From assembly GCA_003453735.1 (NCBI GenBank), contig DMNE01000321.1, forward strand, positions 220 to 8,535: a stretch of DNA of 8,316 nucleotides, in the 5' to 3' direction. The notes beneath the pieces are model-generated. The model ran no database searches. It had not been told where the DNA came from and was given only the letters and a program-made list of their open reading frames with translations. The position numbers and the translations under genes were made by a program. The stretch is from Nitrospiraceae bacterium. Lineage in GTDB: Bacteria > Nitrospirota > Thermodesulfovibrionia > Thermodesulfovibrionales > UBA9159. Below, piece by piece: positions 5,462 through 8,316 of the stretch; the first letter of the stretch is position 1; every line of letters starts with the position of its first letter.

Positions 5462-5654
5462 GCAGCAAGTTCTGGCAACAGAGAAAACAATCATTATAAT
5501 AGAGATGATATGTGTGATGCTTTCTGAAATCATGCTGGCACGGTTGAGATGTTCCAACCATGGCTTCAGATACTCTGCAGGCAATCTGGCGGGGAAATCG
5601 GAGACCGAATTGCCATTGACCTCACGCCACTGAACACTCACACATCTGTTTCAC
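5462..5654 (-). pseudogene. Frameshifted or decayed third gene of the minus-strand operon
   Basis: On the minus strand GGAGG (5664-5660) stands 5 nt before a GTG at 5654, 32 nt after the preceding gene's stop: a good translation start. The frame from there ends after ten codons (VKQMCECSVA). One frame over, from 5641, the reading is protein-like: SVQWREVNGNSVSDFPARL, then PAEYLKPWLEHLNRA. Two extra bases in the TGTG run near 5643 would join the two frames, so a dinucleotide slip is the simplest explanation. After about 40 residues the text becomes hydrophobic. It stays open into antisense copD to 5273, where it probably no longer encodes anything. I do not recognise the product. A sequencing error is possible. 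Confidence 0.35.
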
Positions 5655-5686
5655 AGACACCTCCTTCTTATTGGAAATCATCTGGC

Positions 5687-6580
5687 CTATTGCTGAACTG
5701 AAGACAACCGCAATTCTGTTTCTCGAACAGTCTGAGGAGATCCTGAAAACCGGCATTGTCTGCATCCCTCGTCAACTCCCTGTTTGCAGAGTCCCGAAAT
5801 CCCGTGATGGCAGAGGGCGAAATCGTATTTCAGGGGATCTTCGGGATCAAGGGTTTTCAGGGCGTCCGTAATCTCCACCGCGGTCTTCCAGTCTGATGAC
5901 CTCCGGCTCGTGAGGCCAAGACACCTTGCAATCCTTGCGATATGTGTGTCGAGGGGTATCACAAGCTTATTTTCCGGTATTCCATCCCAAATCCCGAAAT
6001 CAATGTCCCTGTGCCGTATCATCCAGCGGAGAAAGAGGTTCATCCTTTTGCATGCACTGCCGTTCACAGGCGATGGGAACAATTGGGTCAAACCAGGTGG
6101 GTGGATATTCTCCCTATAAACCTTCATGGTATTGATGGACATAATGTCGTTGATAAAGCCGGAAATCGCGTTTGCCATGTTCTCGTCCCTTGAGCGGTAG
6201 TGTCTCATAAATGCATTGTTCAAGGATGAATACTTTACCAGCAGTTTATGGATGATGAAGAGGAGACAGACGATATCCCTGCTTTCGTTAAAACGGTATT
6301 TGAACGAAAAGAGAGGTCCGTCCCTCTTTGCGTCAAAGTCCAAAAAAAATGCGTGGGGATTCCCACCCGTGCGCGAAAGAATCTTCTCCACTACGGGCTT
6401 AAACAGTTCCACCTTTCCGTATGCCAGACATGAGGCTATGAAACCGGAGACCTCGATATCTTCAGGGTTCTTGTATCGGTGCGGGAATTCAATGGGATCG
6501 TGAGGTATTCTCCGCTTGAAATTGTATTCGCGATAGTACTTGTCGAGTATTTTCTTAAGTCTCTGCTTTTCCCTCGTCAC
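5687..6580 (-). CDS. TIGR02757 (DUF2400) family protein
   Basis: The 297-residue protein starts at GTG 6580 after AGAGAGG with a 5-nt spacer. The family is recognisable from NPEDIEVSGFIASCLAYGKV (38-57), GSACKRMNLFLRWMIR (174-189) and KLVIPLDTHIARIARCLGLT (205-224), then EDPLKYDFALCHHGIS. Length is typical. The helical pattern, with its conserved LDTH aspartate, resembles the helix-hairpin-helix DNA glycosylase fold, so a nucleic acid role is plausible, but no activity is established to my knowledge. Four cysteines close the domain: C257, C265, C273 and C276. The gene lies 31 nt downstream of the RNase R gene on the same strand and is probably co-transcribed with it. Confidence 0.85.
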   Translation of the reverse strand: MTREKQRLKKILDKYYREYNFKRRIPHDPIEFPHRYKNPEDIEVSGFIASCLAYGKVELFKPVVEKILSRTGGNPHAFFLDFDAKRDGPLFSFKYRFNESRDIVCLLFIIHKLLVKYSSLNNAFMRHYRSRDENMANAISGFINDIMSINTMKVYRENIHPPGLTQLFPSPVNGSACKRMNLFLRWMIRHRDIDFGIWDGIPENKLVIPLDTHIARIARCLGLTSRRSSDWKTAVEITDALKTLDPEDPLKYDFALCHHGISGLCKQGVDEGCRQCRFSGSPQTVRETELRLSSVQQ

Positions 6581-6611
6581 GTGTGCCTCTCTGCATTGGA
6601 ATGTGCACCGC

Positions 6612-8316
6612 TTATATCAATCCCAGGAATATCTCCCGCTCCTCCATATCAACCTTATCGATTCTCACTCTTATCTCGTTCCCTATCCCGAATCTCCTCC
6701 CAGTGTTTCTTCCCACAAGTGAAAGCGATCTATCGTCATAGCGATAGAAGTCATCGGTCATGTAAGATACGTGAATAAACCCTTCTACATAAAAGTCCTT
6801 CAGTCTCACCTTAAACCCATAGGGATTCACACTCACCACCTTCCCTTCATATTCCTCGCCTAGCTTGTCCATCATGAACCAGACCCTCATGGAATCAATC
6901 ACTTTCCGCTCTGCATCATCAGCAAGGCGTTCCATTCTGGAGGAGTGGAAGGCGATATCAGGCAAAAGACCTTCCAGTTCCCTGATCCTCATATCAGAAA
7001 GACGTCTCTTCGTCACGACCTCCCGCAATATCCGATGAACGACAAGGTCAGGATACCTCCTTATGGGTGAAGTAAAGTGTGTATAGCATGCGGAGGCAAG
7101 GCCGAAATGCCCCACATTCGTGGGAGAATACCGTGCCTGCTTGAGGCTCCTCAAGACCATGTAGTTGATGATTTCTTCACCCGGTGTCCCTTTTATATTG
7201 AGCAGTAATCGTGAAAAATCTTGCGGTTTCAGGGATCTTTTCTTCAACCGCACTAGCGGTTTTACCACCCTCATGATATCATCCAGTTTCATGGCGCTCG
7301 GCTCTTCATGGATCCTGTAGAGCATCGGGATGCCGAGAGAAGTAAGATGTTCTGCCACTGCCTCATTGGCGGCAACCATAAACTCCTCGATGATCATATG
7401 TGCCAGATTTCTCTCCGCTCTAATAATCGCCTCAGGATTTCCCTGCAAATCCAACAAGACTTCAGGCTCGGGCAGATCGAAATCGAGGCTTCCCCTTTCA
7501 AGCCTTCTTCGCCTGAGGACACTGCAGAGCTCATTCATCAACTCAAAGTCACTGAGCAGATATTCATATTTATCCCTTTCATTCCTGTCCTGGTCAACCA
7601 ATATTTTTTTTACCGATGTGTATGTCATCCGTTCATCGCTCACGATCAGGCTTGGATAGAACCTTGCACTCAGTCTCTCTCCATCCCTACGAAAATCCAT
7701 CTCAACGGTAAAGGCAATCCTCTCGACCTTTGGCTTGAGGCTGCATAAATCCTCCGAGAGTTCCTTGGGGAGCATCGGAATAACCCTATCAGGGAAATAC
7801 ACGCTAGTGCCACGCTTCCTTGCCTCATTATCTATAGCTGAATCCCAGCCGACATAGAAGCCGACATCCGCGATATGTACCCAGAGCCTATAGCCGTTTT
7901 CGGTAAGCTTTATCGAAACCGCATCATCAAAATCTCTTGCTCTTTCCCCATCGATGGTGACGGTCAAAAGGTTTCTCAGGTCTTTCCGTTTCAATGCTGT
8001 TTCCGCGCAAGGATTCATCAGAAGCGCCCTTGCCTCTTCGTGGACAGCCCTGTGAAACCTCTGGGGGAGATTGAATTCCTCTGAGATCGATTCCACCTCT
8101 GATGTCGGGTCTTCCGGTTTCTCCAAGATCTTAATGACTTTAGCCGAAGGAGGCCTCTTATCCGTGGGATAACTGATTACCTCTGCAACAACAATGTCTC
8201 CATGCTCAGCCTTACCCCTGTCCTCAGCCGATACAGAGAAGTCAAAGGGAATGGCCTTATTCTTTGGCTTGACGTACGATGCCGTCCGCGTGATATCGAG
8301 TTTTCCGATGATTCGG
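6612..8316 (-). CDS. rnr: Ribonuclease R, 5' end outside the window
   Basis: The frame is open from the right edge to a TAA at 6612, giving 567 visible residues. It degrades structured RNA processively from the 3' end. Residues about 1-60 are part of a cold-shock-type RNA-binding domain (IIGKLDITRT, then AEHGDIVVAEV). The RNB catalytic domain follows. TIDGERARDFDDAV carries all four metal-binding aspartates (visible residues 122, 128, 130, 131), and FTSPIRRYPDLVVHRIL carries the conserved arginines. The last 85 residues are an S1 domain (YEGKVVSVNPYGFKVRL, then GFIHVSYM). The protein ends with the S1 fold and lacks the basic tail of E. coli RNase R. The TTG at 8126 is internal, not the start. 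The N-terminal helical and first cold-shock domains would lie beyond the edge. Confidence 0.93.
   Translation of the reverse strand, partial: RIIGKLDITRTASYVKPKNKAIPFDFSVSAEDRGKAEHGDIVVAEVISYPTDKRPPSAKVIKILEKPEDPTSEVESISEEFNLPQRFHRAVHEEARALLMNPCAETALKRKDLRNLLTVTIDGERARDFDDAVSIKLTENGYRLWVHIADVGFYVGWDSAIDNEARKRGTSVYFPDRVIPMLPKELSEDLCSLKPKVERIAFTVEMDFRRDGERLSARFYPSLIVSDERMTYTSVKKILVDQDRNERDKYEYLLSDFELMNELCSVLRRRRLERGSLDFDLPEPEVLLDLQGNPEAIIRAERNLAHMIIEEFMVAANEAVAEHLTSLGIPMLYRIHEEPSAMKLDDIMRVVKPLVRLKKRSLKPQDFSRLLLNIKGTPGEEIINYMVLRSLKQARYSPTNVGHFGLASACYTHFTSPIRRYPDLVVHRILREVVTKRRLSDMRIRELEGLLPDIAFHSSRMERLADDAERKVIDSMRVWFMMDKLGEEYEGKVVSVNPYGFKVRLKDFYVEGFIHVSYMTDDFYRYDDRSLSLVGRNTGRRFGIGNEIRVRIDKVDMEEREIFLGLI

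Noticed and set aside
5494..5499. TATAAT after copD as a promoter
   Set aside because: No acceptable -35 on either strand and no downstream gene in the plus direction; the motif is part of an AT-rich patch.
5910..6778. Plus-strand frames antisense to the TIGR02757 and RNase R genes
   Set aside because: Antisense shadows; the minus-strand products match known families.
7308..7748. Plus-strand 146-codon frame antisense to RNase R
   Set aside because: It lies wholly over the RNB catalytic domain and has no start signal.

Overview
The window looks like a bacterial chromosome, probably from a Desulfobacterota- or Nitrospirota-like lineage. That guess rests on a cyclic di-GMP-I (GEMM) riboswitch, a TIGR02757/DUF2400 protein beside RNase R, GTG and TTG starts, and a CopC/CopD pair. 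No rRNA, tRNA, CRISPR array or recognisable transposase was found, so the placement is an inference.

The left part (about 1-3340) is gene-poor and looks rearranged. A possible 5' gene fragment leaves the left edge on the minus strand. On the plus strand, a sigma70-like promoter (372-400) leads into an intrinsic terminator (454-500), followed directly by a GEMM riboswitch (511-588). The riboswitch precedes only a 45-codon reading frame that is a signal peptide and little else. That frame runs head-on into the C-terminal end of a minus-strand gene for a secreted carboxypeptidase-regulatory-like (beta-sandwich) protein. Next comes an extended -10 promoter overlapping a palindrome (1377-1400), an unexplained leader of about 300 nt rich in inverted repeats, and an AT-rich gene for an unrecognised 233-residue protein. 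A small minus-strand membrane protein gene follows, with its own extended -10 promoter and a perfect tandem 13-bp repeat just upstream of it.

The right part (3340-8316) is dense and conventional. copC and a large copD-like gene form a plus-strand pair behind a good sigma70 promoter. They probably handle copper in the periplasm and inner membrane. Converging on them from the right is a minus-strand operon: RNase R (5' end outside the window), then a TIGR02757 protein 31 nt downstream. A third, apparently frameshifted small reading frame with a strong ribosome binding site loses gene-like character close to the copD 3' end.

The strongest leads for something undescribed are the terminator-before-riboswitch arrangement with its truncated target, the structured leader ahead of the unknown 233-residue protein, and the tandem-repeat promoter of the small membrane protein. 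No complete new multi-gene system is evident.
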